Positions 18,652 through 29,559 of a stretch of 64,000 bases of DNA are shown one piece after another. Below the pieces are notes generated by a model. It had not been told where the DNA came from. It made no database searches and worked only from the letters and a program-made list of their open reading frames with translations. The number at the start of each line of letters is the position of its first letter. Positions within the stretch are counted from its first letter, which is position 1. The translations under genes were made by a program, and so were the position numbers. The stretch is from Flavisphingomonas formosensis (lineage in GTDB: Bacteria > Pseudomonadota > Alphaproteobacteria > Sphingomonadales > Sphingomonadaceae): NCBI RefSeq assembly GCF_009755815.1, contig NZ_WRPK01000008.1, positions 288,619-352,618 of the forward strand, given 5' to 3'.

Positions 18652-19440
18652 TCAGACGGTCGGAACAGTGCCACCGTCGATGACGAACTCGGAGCCATGG
18701 ATCGCAGCGGCACGATCTGAGGCCAAGAAAGCGATAAGCTCGGCAACCTCGCACGGCTCCGCCCCACGTCCGATCGGGATTCCGCCGATCCAGGCCATGA
18801 CCGCTTGCCGTGCTTCCTCGAACGTGCCGCCATTGGTAGCCTGCATATTCTTCACGAGGTCGACGGCGCCCTCGGTCATGATCCAGCCGGGACAGACGAT
18901 GTTGACCCGGACACCCTTTGGACCCAGTTCTTTGGAAATGGATTTGCTGTAGGTTCTCAGCGCCCCCTTGGCGGCGGCGTAGGCAGTGGTGGACTCGGGC
19001 AGAGGCAGCACCGACTGAGTCGAGGTGACGTGCACCACTGCGCCATTGCCTCGCTCAATCATCTGCGGGATCAGAAGGCGATCAAGGCGAACCGTCGCTA
19101 GAAGGTTCAAGTTCAGTTCCGAGAGCCAGAGGTCGTCTGTCAGCGCAACAAAGCCGCCGGGCGGCATAGCCGAGCCACCGACGACATGGGCAAGGATGTC
19201 GATGCCACCCAGCCGATCGAACGCCGCCTTGGCCAGCGCTTCGCCGCCCTCCGCCGTGGTCAGGTCCGCCTGCACATATTCGACACCCTCTATGGGATCC
19301 TTGATCGCGCGGGCGGCGGTGACCACACGGGCTCCGCCGGTCAGGAAGCGTTCGACCGTGGCGCGGCCCAGACCCTTGGTGCCACCGCTGACGAGCACGC
19401 GCTTGCCGGCGAACTCGGTGGGATCGGCCTTGATGCTCAT
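18652..19440 (-). CDS. Short-chain dehydrogenase/reductase (SDR)
   Basis: A 262-residue classical SDR. The cofactor motif is VLVSGGTKGLGRATVERF (about residues 14-31), the catalytic Tyr-Lys pair is in STTAYAAAKGALRTYSKSI, and the PGWIMTEG segment follows. It should reduce a ketone or oxidise an alcohol with NAD(P)H. Its start overlaps the NTF2-like gene's stop (19437-19440), so they are translationally coupled. Together with the MDR downstream it suggests processing of one small carbonyl substrate. Confidence 0.92.
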   Translation of the reverse strand: MSIKADPTEFAGKRVLVSGGTKGLGRATVERFLTGGARVVTAARAIKDPIEGVEYVQADLTTAEGGEALAKAAFDRLGGIDILAHVVGGSAMPPGGFVALTDDLWLSELNLNLLATVRLDRLLIPQMIERGNGAVVHVTSTQSVLPLPESTTAYAAAKGALRTYSKSISKELGPKGVRVNIVCPGWIMTEGAVDLVKNMQATNGGTFEEARQAVMAWIGGIPIGRGAEPCEVAELIAFLASDRAAAIHGSEFVIDGGTVPTV

Positions 19441-19766
19441 ACCGTGGTCTCCAGCGTCTTGATGGCGCCGTGCATCAGGGTGAAGCGATAGGTGAAACGG
19501 AGCGGGCTGCCTGGGAAGTCACCATGGGCGGGACCTTCGACGACGACATCCCCATCTTCTTCCCGAAGAGTATCCGGCGTGAAGATCGCCTTCACCGGGA
19601 TCACTTCTTCCTCGAACAGCTGGCGGATCGCCACCTGTCCCTCGAAATGCTTGCCGTTGTCGATGAAGACGGCGTCGCGCAGGAAGGGCTTCAACATGCC
19701 GTCGATATCGAGACGGGCATTGGCCTCGATATAGTCGGCGATCGGCTTGGGCAGGTCCATTGACAT
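19437..19766 (-). CDS. NTF2-like (SnoaL-type) protein
   Basis: 109 residues with the cone-shaped NTF2-like fold pattern: an N-terminal helix [36 protein letters not shown], and C-terminal strands [18 protein letters not shown]. SnoaL-like polyketide cyclases, steroid isomerases and many proteins of unknown role share it. The ATG at 19766 is preferred because AGGAG ends 6 bases upstream; an ATG at 19772 touches the ribosome site. It is the first gene of the operon and is divergent from a LysR gene. An isomerase, hydratase or small-molecule binding role is possible. Confidence 0.82.
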   Translation of the reverse strand: MSMDLPKPIADYIEANARLDIDGMLKPFLRDAVFIDNGKHFEGQVAIRQLFEEEVIPVKAIFTPDTLREEDGDVVVEGPAHGDFPGSPLRFTYRFTLMHGAIKTLETTV

Positions 19767-19862
19767 GTTCATCTCCTCGACGGTGACGAGGGATATTTAG
19801 TGATGGACTTTTCGCCTGATAATCGAGACAAATTGGCATATAGTGTCACGGAAATCGGGACA

Positions 19863-20774
19863 ATGACTCGCCATTCGCTGATCGAGCTCGAGGCGGTTCT
19901 CGCCATCGTTCGGTGCGGCTCGTTTCGAGCGGCGGCGCTCGATCTCGGCATGTCGACCACGGCCATCAGCAACGCGGTTGGCAAGCTCGAGCGGGAGCTT
20001 GCCGTGCGGTTGTTCAATCGCACCACGCGCAGCGTCTCGCTCACCTATGCGGGTCGGATCTTCGTCGCACAGATCAAACCAGCGCTTGAGGACATCCAAA
20101 AAGCGATGAATACGGCGCGCTCCCAGCAGGAAACGCCGTCCGGAACCTTGCGTATCAATGCATTCGCGACGGCCGCACGCGAACTCATGGCGCCGCTGGT
20201 CCTGAGCTATCTGCAGCGCTATCCGCAGGTTCATATCGACCTCGTCACCGAGGGACGGCTTGTCGACGTCGTAGCGGCGGGCTTCGATCTGGGAGTGCGA
20301 AGCGCGGATCTGGTGCCCAGCGACGCGATCGCCATTCCGCTGGGTCAGATGCGACGCATGGCGGTTGCCGCATCCCCCGCCTTTTTCGAAAGCAGGGCTA
20401 TCCCCCAAGTGCCGCAGGAGTTGCTCGCTTATCCCTGCGTTCGCGTGCGGCTTCCCAATGGCGCATTGTTCCGATGGCGGTTCGAGAAGGGAGGTGAAGA
20501 ATTGCAGCTCGACGTCGAAGGCCCGATCACCCTCGACGAGGCTTCCCTGGCCCGGATCGCGGTAATGAGCGGCGTAGGGATCGGCTATTTCATGGAAACC
20601 GATATACGCGACGACATCGCGACGGGACGGCTCGTGCGCATTCTCGAAGACTGGACGCCGCCGCTCGTGCCGCTGTGCCTCTATTATTCCAATCGGCGCA
20701 ATTCCTCCGCGGCCTTCCAGGCCTTTATCGCGCTCGCGCGCGACTTCGCCGCCGGGCAGCTCGCACAGCCTTGA
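19863..20774 (+). CDS. LysR-family transcriptional regulator beside the NTF2-SDR-MDR operon
   Basis: 303 residues. The helix-turn-helix is at about residues 3-62 ([55 protein letters not shown]), with the effector domain behind it. The [11 protein letters not shown] sequence places it with the AaeR/DmlR-like LysR group. It is divergent from the NTF2-like gene and probably controls that operon; the binding site should lie in 19773-19862. An ATG at 19800 in the same frame would add 21 residues before the HTH; 19863 fits family length better. Confidence 0.9.
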   Translation: MTRHSLIELEAVLAIVRCGSFRAAALDLGMSTTAISNAVGKLERELAVRLFNRTTRSVSLTYAGRIFVAQIKPALEDIQKAMNTARSQQETPSGTLRINAFATAARELMAPLVLSYLQRYPQVHIDLVTEGRLVDVVAAGFDLGVRSADLVPSDAIAIPLGQMRRMAVAASPAFFESRAIPQVPQELLAYPCVRVRLPNGALFRWRFEKGGEELQLDVEGPITLDEASLARIAVMSGVGIGYFMETDIRDDIATGRLVRILEDWTPPLVPLCLYYSNRRNSSAAFQAFIALARDFAAGQLAQP

Positions 20775-21446
20775 GTCTGCTGATTCCGCGTCCGCGCAGC
20801 GCGCCGTGGTTATGCCGCCAGGCAGTTCGACGACGCGACGATTGGCGGGCACCAGCGAACTCGCTCATCGGACGGCCGATGGGGAGGTGACCCCAGTGGA
20901 GGCGCCTTGCTGAAGATGCCCCTCGCCAAATTCTGCCAGAACCATGGGTGGCTGATCCGAACGACCGGCTCTGGATCGACTCCGGACGGTCGTTGATCCG
21001 GTACCAAGCGTCAGATTTCAACATATTTGAACGCATACACTCGGATCGCGGCTTCTCTCGATCACCCCCCGTTGATTTGCCCCAAGCAGGAGCGAGGATA
21101 CGGCATCGCTGTGATTCTCAGCGCAACTGACCGCCCGTTAGCCCATTTGAGCAATGGAAAATCCGGCAATCTCATCTTGGCTTACTGACATAGCATAGGA
21201 TCGTGGATATGGTGCCGCTTGGAGAGGAAGCCTGGGCCCATCGATGGAGACCCAAGGTGAACGTGCTTGCGAATATGTTCGACGCCCTGCTCGGGTGCGA
21301 TCGGTTCGGTCAAAAACCCGACCGTCAACGCGTGAGGCGCAAAGGAGCCGATCACCGGACGGTCTGCAAGCGTCGCGGCGCCGCTTTGCTTCGATCAGGA
21401 TCCGCCGATCGGCGATCCGTCTCCGCCTCTTTCTGAGACATCGTCC
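20775..21446. other. Gene-poor stretch of about 670 bases
   Basis: Several open frames of 60-130 codons overlap on both strands but none has a ribosome site, a recognised family or consistent codon use. There are no clear repeats. It may be decayed sequence between the LysR gene and the tgt block. Confidence 0.4.
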
Positions 21447-21695
21447 ATGGACGACCACGCGTCCGTTTCCGATGCCCTGCAAGCGTTGACCACGCTTTGG
21501 CCCCAGCTGTCGATCACCCGAACGCCGGATCATATCGTCGTGCGCGACGGTGACCGGACGCTTTTCGACGGGCCGGACTGGGGGCTGCTATTCTTCCTGG
21601 CCGGCCTGCGGGCACAGATAGGCAAGCCGAAGGACGAGGCGAAGGCGCGGGGACACGCCCCGGACGATCCCGGACGCCCACACGAGTCTCGTTAA
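21447..21695 (+). CDS. Small hypothetical protein
   Basis: 82 residues, not recognised. The first 65 look like a compact folded domain: an N-terminal helix SDALQALTTLWPQLS, then alternating strands ITRTPDHIVVRDGDRTLFD, then a hydrophobic helix DWGLLFFLAGLRAQIG. The tail is charged and probably disordered. Codon use matches the surroundings. It points toward tgt on the other strand (convergent). The function is unknown; it may be a non-coding frame, but the regular pattern favours a gene. Confidence 0.5.
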   Translation: MDDHASVSDALQALTTLWPQLSITRTPDHIVVRDGDRTLFDGPDWGLLFFLAGLRAQIGKPKDEAKARGHAPDDPGRPHESR

Positions 21696-21744
21696 ACGTC
21701 GAAAGTTGCGCGCGAAGATGCCTGCCTCCGCCATGCGGCCACGC

Positions 21745-23686
<1,942 letters not shown>

Positions 23687-23711
23687 GGGCCCGCGCTTTA
23701 ACGCGGCAGGA

Positions 23712-24047
23712 TCAGATCGAGAAGCTCGATCCGCACCCGCAGCCCGAGGCCGCATTGGGATTTTCGACCCGGAAGGCCGCGCCGCCGAGCGATTCGACAT
23801 AATCGACCGCGCAGCCCTGGACGAGATCGAGGCTCACCGCATCCACCACGAGCGTCACGCCGTCGCGCTGCGCGCTGATGTCGTCTGCCTCCACCGTATC
23901 CGCAAGCCCGAACCGATATTGGAAACCCGCACAGCCACCGCCCTCGACGGCGAGACGCAGGATCGCGGGCTTGCCCTGCTTCGCAGCGATGGCGGCGACG
24001 CGCTTGGCGGCGGACGGCGTAAGATCGATCTGTGCGGCTTCGCTCAT
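23712..24047 (-). CDS. erpA: Iron-sulfur cluster insertion protein ErpA/HesB family
   Basis: A 111-residue A-type carrier that passes Fe-S clusters to apo-proteins. The three ligand cysteines are in GGGCAGFQYRFGL (about residue 39) and NAASGCGCGSSF (near the C-terminus). The start is followed by IDLTPSAAKRVAAIAAKQG, the typical N-terminus. 25 bases separate it from xth. Whether it is ErpA or another A-type carrier cannot be decided without phylogeny. Confidence 0.92.
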   Translation of the reverse strand: MSEAAQIDLTPSAAKRVAAIAAKQGKPAILRLAVEGGGCAGFQYRFGLADTVEADDISAQRDGVTLVVDAVSLDLVQGCAVDYVESLGGAAFRVENPNAASGCGCGSSFSI

Positions 24048-24289
24048 GTGCCAGAAATAGGCGGTGCAGGGCCCAAGGACAAGGCGGGGACGATCATAAG
24101 CCCTTTCCTTGAAGAAACACCCGCCCCCTAAACCGCAATCAGCCAGCCGAAGCTGGCATACAGCATTTTCGAAAGCTCTCGGTCTTTTCGCAACAATTCC
24201 CGTGGGGAGATCGGGTTGGAAGGACGCTCCAGTGAGACCCCTCTTGCCTTGCACCCCTTCCCGAATGGCGAAGCCTCAAACCCACAAGG
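24048..24289. other. Intergenic stretch without a recognised gene
   Basis: About 240 bases between erpA and the terminator of the M23 gene. It should hold the erpA promoter. Open frames here are short, overlap one another and have no recognised family. Confidence 0.4.
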
Positions 24290-24316
24290 AAAAGGCCGCC
24301 GGCAACGCCGGCGGCC
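24290..24316 (-). terminator. Rho-independent terminator of the M23 peptidase gene
   Basis: GGCCGCCGGC (24294-24303), loop AAC, GCCGGCGGCC (24307-24316) form a perfect 10-bp stem; on the minus strand it is followed by TTTTCC. It lies about 30 bases after the stop of the M23 gene. Confidence 0.8.
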
Positions 24317-24344
24317 CCCTCTCCCCTCCCGTTTCCGGGAAAAC

Positions 24345-25058
24345 TTATTCGTCCGGGCCGCCCATCGCGACCTGGGTGGTCTGCGACTTCTGCATCGCGA
24401 TCAGATAGTCCGACGCCTGCAGGAAGGGGATCGGATTGACCGCCCGGCCGTCGAGACGGACCTCATAATGAAGATGGCTGCCGGTCGAACGGCCGGTCGA
24501 ACCCATCAGGGCGATGAGCTGGCCGCGCTTCACCGGCTGGCCGGACTTCACGAGGATACGCGACAGGTGACCGTAGCGCGTCTCAATGCCCTTGCCATGT
24601 TCGATTTCGACGAGGTTGCCGTAGCCGTTCATCCATGCCGAATAGCCGACTATGCCATCAGCCGTCGCATAGATGGGGGTGCCGATCGGTCCGGGCAGAT
24701 CGACGCCGGCATGCATGGCGGCGGCGCCACGGAACGGATCGGAGCGAATGCCGAAGCCCGAAGAAAAGCTGATCTGGTTGATCGGACGGGTGCAGGGAAT
24801 GGCGATCGTGCCTTGCTGGATGGAGTCGAGCTTCTTCCAGGAAAGGAACAGCGCGCGAAACTGAGGGTCTGCCTTGTCGCCATTGTCTCCAGCCGACACG
24901 GTTTCCGCGCTGGCGAGGGAAGCGGAGCCGATCAGCGCGGCGAGAGCCAGCATCTTCAGCGGCCCGCGGGCCTTGCTCAGAAAATCGAGCCTCCGGGACA
25001 TGCCCGGACGGAACGGGGCGGCGTTTGCTTCGTTCTGGATCTCAGCGTCTGACTGCAT
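24345..25058 (-). CDS. M23 (LytM) family metallopeptidase, exported
   Basis: A 237-residue peptidoglycan endopeptidase. A hydrophobic segment LKMLALAALIGSASLASA (about residues 35-52) is a signal or anchor after a charged start. The LytM domain shows AAMHAGVDLPGPIGTPIYA (His-xxx-Asp zinc ligands) and SHLHYEVRLDGRAVNPIPFL (the HxH motif), so all catalytic residues are present. It probably trims cell-wall cross-links in the periplasm. The ATG at 25058 is the first in-frame; a TTG one codon upstream is unlikely. It has its own terminator and stands alone. Confidence 0.92.
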   Translation of the reverse strand: MQSDAEIQNEANAAPFRPGMSRRLDFLSKARGPLKMLALAALIGSASLASAETVSAGDNGDKADPQFRALFLSWKKLDSIQQGTIAIPCTRPINQISFSSGFGIRSDPFRGAAAMHAGVDLPGPIGTPIYATADGIVGYSAWMNGYGNLVEIEHGKGIETRYGHLSRILVKSGQPVKRGQLIALMGSTGRSTGSHLHYEVRLDGRAVNPIPFLQASDYLIAMQKSQTTQVAMGGPDE

Positions 25059-25178
25059 CAATCTGTTCCCGGCGACCTTATCTGGTCTCGCCAGGGAGAT
25101 CCTGGCGAGATGTGTTCTGGTATGCCGCCATGGATTTTGCCCACCCCGCAGCGACGTGAGCGTGTTGTGAAAAGTGAT

Positions 25179-25976
25179 TTAGCTCACAGCAAGCGGAGAA
25201 TAGAATTCCGTCGTCAAACCGGCTGCACCACGCGCCGAGTCGTTGAACGGTGGCTTAATGGCTCCGCGAAAGTGCAGGCCGACGAGCACACGCCAGCGAT
25301 CTGCCGCGTCGAATCGTTCCGCATCGCAGCAAAATCGAAACCACCGCACTCCCGCCGCGACATGCCGCACTTCGTCAGCCAGGATGCGCGTCAGGAGCGC
25401 AGCCGACCGTTCGTCGCCCGCGCGGCAGAAATGCGCGATGGTAGCCGGCGTCACATCGAGGCCCCGCGCCTCCAATACCATCGGCACGACTGCCAGCCGC
25501 GCCGCCGCATCCTGCGTCGTCGCTTCGGCCGCCTCCCACAATCCCCCATGCGCGGGCAGATCGCCATAGCCGGTACCGAGCGCGCGCAGGCGCCGGGCGA
25601 GCAGCGCGAAATGCATCGCCTCCTCGGCGCCGACACGCATCCAATCATCGACGAAAGCCGTTGGAAACGCGTCCCCGAACCGGCCGATCAGATCGAAAGC
25701 GAGATCGATGGCGGCAAATTCGATGTGCGCCAGCGCATGCAGCGTCGCGATCCGGCCGCGCTCGCTGCCGGCCCGGCCTCGCTTGGGCATGCGCGCTGGC
25801 GACAATAATTCGGGCCTCTCCGGCCGCGCCGGCTGATCCGGCATCGCCACGTCGAAACGGCGGTCGAGCCGGCCGCACCGCCAGTCGCGCGCCGCCGCCC
25901 GCGCGGCCTTCACCTTGGCCGAGGGATCGGCCGCCAGCAGAACGCTGCGTGCGGCCTCGGCGACCGATCGTCTCAC
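25179..25976 (-). CDS. DUF455 family ferritin-like protein
   Basis: A 265-residue protein of the DUF455 family, a four-helix bundle related to ferritin-like di-iron proteins. Metal-ligand-like motifs are HIEFAAIDLAFDL, EEAMHFALLARRL and ADEVRHVAAGVRWFRF, each with the Glu-xx-His arrangement. The N-terminal third (RCGRLDRRFDVAMPDQPARP) is typical of this family. Its start overlaps the stop of the bcp gene by 4 bases. Enzymatic role is unknown in this family. Confidence 0.85.
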   Translation of the reverse strand: MRRSVAEAARSVLLAADPSAKVKAARAAARDWRCGRLDRRFDVAMPDQPARPERPELLSPARMPKRGRAGSERGRIATLHALAHIEFAAIDLAFDLIGRFGDAFPTAFVDDWMRVGAEEAMHFALLARRLRALGTGYGDLPAHGGLWEAAEATTQDAAARLAVVPMVLEARGLDVTPATIAHFCRAGDERSAALLTRILADEVRHVAAGVRWFRFCCDAERFDAADRWRVLVGLHFRGAIKPPFNDSARGAAGLTTEFYSPLAVS

Positions 25977-26437
25977 GCGAGCGCCTTCGCCGCCTCCAGC
26001 ACCGCCTGCGCATGGCCCGCCACCTTCACCTTGCGCCAGATCTTCGCGATCCTGCCGTCCTTGCCGATCAGGAAGGTCGAACGGTCGATACCCATATATT
26101 TGCGCCCATAGAGGCTCTTTTCGACCCAGGTGCCGAACGCCTCGGTCACCGAACCGTCGGCATCGGTGCCGAGCGCGATCTTCAGATCATATTTGCCGAT
26201 GAACTTGGCATGGCTCTTCGCCGAATCCTTGGACACGCCGAGCACCGCCGCGCCGAGCTTGGCGAACTCCGGCATCAGCGCTGTGAATTCCTGCGCCTCC
26301 TTGGTGCAGCCCGTCGTATCGTCCTTCGGATAGAAATAGAGGACCAGTATCCGCCCCCCATAATCTCCGATTCGCGCGCTGCCGCCATCCGGCGTTTCCA
26401 GCGTCACATTCGGTGCGGCGTCGCCCTCGCTCAGCAT
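25973..26437 (-). CDS. bcp: Bcp-type peroxiredoxin lacking the resolving cysteine
   Basis: 154 residues. It reduces peroxides through the peroxidatic cysteine in YFYPKDDTTGCTKEAQEF (about residue 44). In E. coli Bcp a resolving Cys follows five residues later; here that place is Gln, and there is no other Cys in the protein, so it must work as a one-cysteine enzyme with an external thiol. DRSTFLIGKDGRI and the C-terminal helix are normal. It is coupled to DUF455 and lies 14 bases downstream of glnE. The start at 26437 follows a GAAGGAGACGACC ribosome site. Confidence 0.9.
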   Translation of the reverse strand: MLSEGDAAPNVTLETPDGGSARIGDYGGRILVLYFYPKDDTTGCTKEAQEFTALMPEFAKLGAAVLGVSKDSAKSHAKFIGKYDLKIALGTDADGSVTEAFGTWVEKSLYGRKYMGIDRSTFLIGKDGRIAKIWRKVKVAGHAQAVLEAAKALA

Positions 26438-26451
26438 GGTCGTCTCCTTCG

Positions 26452-29142
26452 TCAGCCGGCGGCGATGCGCCGCCATTCCGCGGCCACCGTCTGCCGTGCC
26501 GCGGCATAGGCCGCAAGCAGGCTTTGCCAATCCGCCATGCGGCACGCACGCGCGACCAGCGCGTGCGATCGTTCCGAAGGTTCGGAGGATTCGGGCGACA
26601 CGAGCCGCAACGTCACCAGCATGCGGGTGAGCAGCGCATTGGCATCGGCGAGCGCGGGCGAGAGCAATCCCGCATCGGCCAGCGCGCGCGCCGCGACGAT
26701 GATCCGCGGATCGATGCCGACGCCGCTGCGCAGTTGCAGCACATGGACGCAAAATTCGCTGTCGACCAGCCCGCCGTCGATCAGCTTCACGTCGAACGGC
26801 CCTGCCGCCGGCTTGTGCTTGGCCATCTCGCCACGCATCTTCACCGCGTCCGCCACCAGCTTCTCGGGATCGCGCGGGCGGCGCAGCGTATCGGAGATGA
26901 TCGCGCCCAGCGCCTCGCGCGCCGCAGCCGATCCGAACACCGGCCGCGCGCGGGTCAGCGCCATATGCTCCCACGTCCATGCGCTCTCGCGCTGGTAGAG
27001 CGCGAAGCTGTCGAGCGAGACCGCGAGCAGCCCCTGCGTGCCCGAGGGACGCAGCCGCGTATCCACCTCATAGAGCGGCCCGGAGGCGGTCGGCACGCTC
27101 AGCGCCGCGCTCACCCGCTGGGCCAGACGGTTGAAATATTGGGTGGCGCCGAGTGGACGTCGCCCGTCCGATTCCGCCAGATAGTCACCTGTGAACAGGT
27201 AGACGAGGTCGAGATCGGAGGCATGGGTCAGCCTGCCTCCACCCAGCCTGCCAAGTGCCAGCACAATCAATTCGGCACCTGCGATGCGGCCGTGCGCCGT
27301 TTCGAATTCCGCGATCGCGGCGGTCGCCAACGTCTCGAGCGCCGCCTCGGCTACGCGCGAATAGCCCGCCGCGACATCGAGCGGATCGGACGCGCCCTCG
27401 ACCAGCTGGACGCCCAGCGCGAACCGCCGCTCCCCGACGCGCTGCCGCACTCGATCGAGCAGCATCTGATAGTCGTCACCAGCCTCCCGCTGCGAAAATT
27501 CCGCGACCAGATCTGGGACGCCGCCGGGCGGAGCGAGCGCGGTGGCGTCGATCAGCCCGTCCAGCAGCTCCGGCCGCCGCGCCATCGCGTCGGCCAGCGC
27601 GGGCGCCTGGCTCAGCACGTCGCCCACCATCTTGGCGAGTGGCGGCCGCGCTTCCAGCAGGCGGAAGAGGTTTATCGCGCTGGGCAGCTTGGCGATGACC
27701 GTATCGAAGCGGTTGATCGCGGTCTGCGGATCGGGCGCACCGCCGAGCGCGCGGACGAGCCCCGGCAGCACCGCCTCCAGCGCGTCGCGCGCGGCCGGCG
27801 TGCGCACCGCCCGCACCTTGCCCCCGCGCCACCCCTCGATCCGCGCCCGCGCCATCGCCGGATCGGTGAATCCCGCCTTCTCCAGCGCCGCATCCAGCAA
27901 AGCGGGGTCGTCGGACAGCATCTCCGCCCCCTCCCCCTCCAGCGAATCATAGATGCGCCCGACCGCCTCGACCGGCGGTGCCAGCAGCCCGATCAGCGCT
28001 GCGCCATTCTCCAGCCCATGCAGCTGCGCCGCATTGTCCAGCGCCGCCGCATCCTTCGGCAGGCGATGGGTTTGCTGATCGTCGATCATCTGCAGCCGGT
28101 GCTCGATGGTGCGATACAGCCGATAGGCCCCTGCAAGCCGGGTTGCCTCTTCCGGTGCGATCCGCCCCGCCTCGCCCAGCGCCGCCAGGGCATCCAGCGT
28201 CGCCGGAACGCGCAGTTCCGGCTCGCGCCCGCCGTGGATGAGCTGATGGATCTGCGCGAAGAACTCCACCTCGCGAATGCCCCCGCGCCCCCGCTTCAAA
28301 TCATAGCCGGGGCCGAGCCGTTGGCCCTGCGCATGATGGTCCCGGATCCGGCGCGACATCGCCCGTATCTCGCGGATCGCGCCATAATCGAGCGCACGCC
28401 GCCAGATGAAGGGACGGATCTCATCCAGGAAATGCGCGCCGAGCACCAGATCCCCGGCCGCCGGCCGCGCACGGATGAACGCCGCCCGTTCCCAGGGCAA
28501 GGCACTCGATTCATAATAGCCTATCGCTGCGGATACCGGCAGCGCGAGCGGCGTCGCCTCGGGCGAGGGCCTGAGGCGCAGGTCGACACGGAATACATAG
28601 CCGTCCCCGTCCCGGCCCTGCAGTATCTCGACGATACGCCGGCCTATGCGGCCCGCAGCCTCCGCAGGCTCTTCGCGACGGGTGTGCGGCAAGCGCGCGG
28701 GATCGAACAGCAGGATGGGATCGATGTCCGAGGAATAGTTGAGCTCGCGGCTGCCATGCTTGCCCAGAGCGAGCGCCGCGAAGCCCTGCGGCGGCTCGCC
28801 GGGCGTGCGTTCCTCGATTGCCAGGGCGATCGCCCGATCCAGCGCGCGATCCGCAAAGTCCGAGAGGTGGCGCACCACCTCTTCCAGTCCGAATAGTCCA
28901 CTGAGATCGGCAAGCGCGATGGCGAGCGCCGTGCCCCGCCGCTCGACGCGCAGCGATCGCCACACATTGTCCTCCGCCGCGCCGGCAGCCCGGGCGAGCG
29001 CCAAGCCCCCTGCCGCATCTCCCCGCGCCACCGCATCGACGATGTCGCGGTGCTGCACCATCAGTCGGCGCAGGAAGGACGAATGGCGCTCCGCGCGCCC
29101 GATCCCATCGGCAATTGCATCCGGGGCGATTGTCTCCGTCAT
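26452..29142 (-). CDS. glnE: Bifunctional glutamine synthetase adenylyltransferase/deadenylase
   Basis: An 896-residue enzyme that adds AMP to, and removes it from, glutamine synthetase in response to PII, controlling nitrogen assimilation. The deadenylase half shows ALGKHGSRELNYSSDIDPIL (about residues 108-127); the adenylyltransferase half shows LGRLGGGRLTHASDLDLVYL. Both carry the Gly-Ser/Gly and Asp-x-Asp metal motif of nucleotidyltransferases. Length fits the family. An ATG at 29142 is chosen; another at 29154 would add four residues and neither has a strong ribosome site. It is divergent from the NepR-like gene at 29218. Confidence 0.95.
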   Translation of the reverse strand: MTETIAPDAIADGIGRAERHSSFLRRLMVQHRDIVDAVARGDAAGGLALARAAGAAEDNVWRSLRVERRGTALAIALADLSGLFGLEEVVRHLSDFADRALDRAIALAIEERTPGEPPQGFAALALGKHGSRELNYSSDIDPILLFDPARLPHTRREEPAEAAGRIGRRIVEILQGRDGDGYVFRVDLRLRPSPEATPLALPVSAAIGYYESSALPWERAAFIRARPAAGDLVLGAHFLDEIRPFIWRRALDYGAIREIRAMSRRIRDHHAQGQRLGPGYDLKRGRGGIREVEFFAQIHQLIHGGREPELRVPATLDALAALGEAGRIAPEEATRLAGAYRLYRTIEHRLQMIDDQQTHRLPKDAAALDNAAQLHGLENGAALIGLLAPPVEAVGRIYDSLEGEGAEMLSDDPALLDAALEKAGFTDPAMARARIEGWRGGKVRAVRTPAARDALEAVLPGLVRALGGAPDPQTAINRFDTVIAKLPSAINLFRLLEARPPLAKMVGDVLSQAPALADAMARRPELLDGLIDATALAPPGGVPDLVAEFSQREAGDDYQMLLDRVRQRVGERRFALGVQLVEGASDPLDVAAGYSRVAEAALETLATAAIAEFETAHGRIAGAELIVLALGRLGGGRLTHASDLDLVYLFTGDYLAESDGRRPLGATQYFNRLAQRVSAALSVPTASGPLYEVDTRLRPSGTQGLLAVSLDSFALYQRESAWTWEHMALTRARPVFGSAAAREALGAIISDTLRRPRDPEKLVADAVKMRGEMAKHKPAAGPFDVKLIDGGLVDSEFCVHVLQLRSGVGIDPRIIVAARALADAGLLSPALADANALLTRMLVTLRLVSPESSEPSERSHALVARACRMADWQSLLAAYAAARQTVAAEWRRIAAG

Positions 29143-29217
29143 GGCACAGCTCATAGCCGTACCGCTTTCGGACGTAAAATCGTGGGATACCTTGACGTTT
29201 CGGTTCGTTTAGCCGGC

Positions 29218-29394
29218 ATGGAAATTCGTCAGGACAGTGGAAAGGGCCCGAAGCCGATGTACGCCGAGACGCGGCGCCATGTGCGTGCTCCCCGTCCCTA
29301 TGAGGGCGTCGGTAACGCGTTGCGATCCGCCTATCGCGACCGGCAACCCCCCATGCCTGATGACATGGCAGAGTTGCTCGCCCGCCTGCGATAA
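29218..29394 (+). CDS. NepR-like anti-sigma factor (divergent copy)
   Basis: 58 residues. After a basic N-terminal tail comes a NepR core: VGNALRSAYRDRQPPMPDD followed by MAELLARLR, matching the family's two-helix pattern (G-x-x-L-R-x-x-Y, then P-x-x-x-x-x-L-L-x-x-L). In the GSR pathway NepR holds sigma-EcfG until phosphorylated PhyR takes its place. This copy is more diverged than the one at 31818 and converges on ecfG. A weak EcfG-like promoter (GGATA at 29185, 16 bases, CGTTT at 29206-29210) lies just upstream. It may sequester EcfG under other conditions or bind another sigma. Confidence 0.72.
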   Translation: MEIRQDSGKGPKPMYAETRRHVRAPRPYEGVGNALRSAYRDRQPPMPDDMAELLARLR

Positions 29395-29525
29395 CGCGGG
29401 GCCGACAAGTTTTTCGGCTGGCAGCATGTGTGTCGCTGCTGGAGCGGCAGAAGCCCGATCAGGGCAAGGACCCGCCAGAGGCGCTTCTTCCGAACGAGCC
29501 ACGACGGCATATGATCATATAGAAC

Positions 29526-29549
29526 GCCCGCCTCCGACCGGAGACGGGC
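29526..29549. terminator. Bidirectional hairpin between nepR-like gene and ecfG
   Basis: GCCCGCCTCC (29526-29535), loop GACC, GGAGACGGGC (29540-29549): a 10-bp stem with one G-U pair, lying 11 bases after the ecfG stop codon on the minus strand. The T-tract is weak. Confidence 0.55.
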
Positions 29550-29559
29550 GCCCAAGAAA

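Noticed and set aside
21138..21533. Minus-strand open frame of 131 codons
   Set aside because: It overlaps the start of the small gene at 21447, has no ribosome site or recognised pattern, and reads as GC-rich noise.
25013..25040. Minus-strand AGAAC-N16-CGTT resembling a sigma-EcfG promoter
   Set aside because: It lies inside the coding part of the M23 peptidase gene and has a mismatch in the -35 element.
26413..28896. A plus-strand open frame of 827 codons opposite glnE
   Set aside because: Same cause; glnE has full catalytic motifs on the minus strand and the antisense product has no recognised fold.
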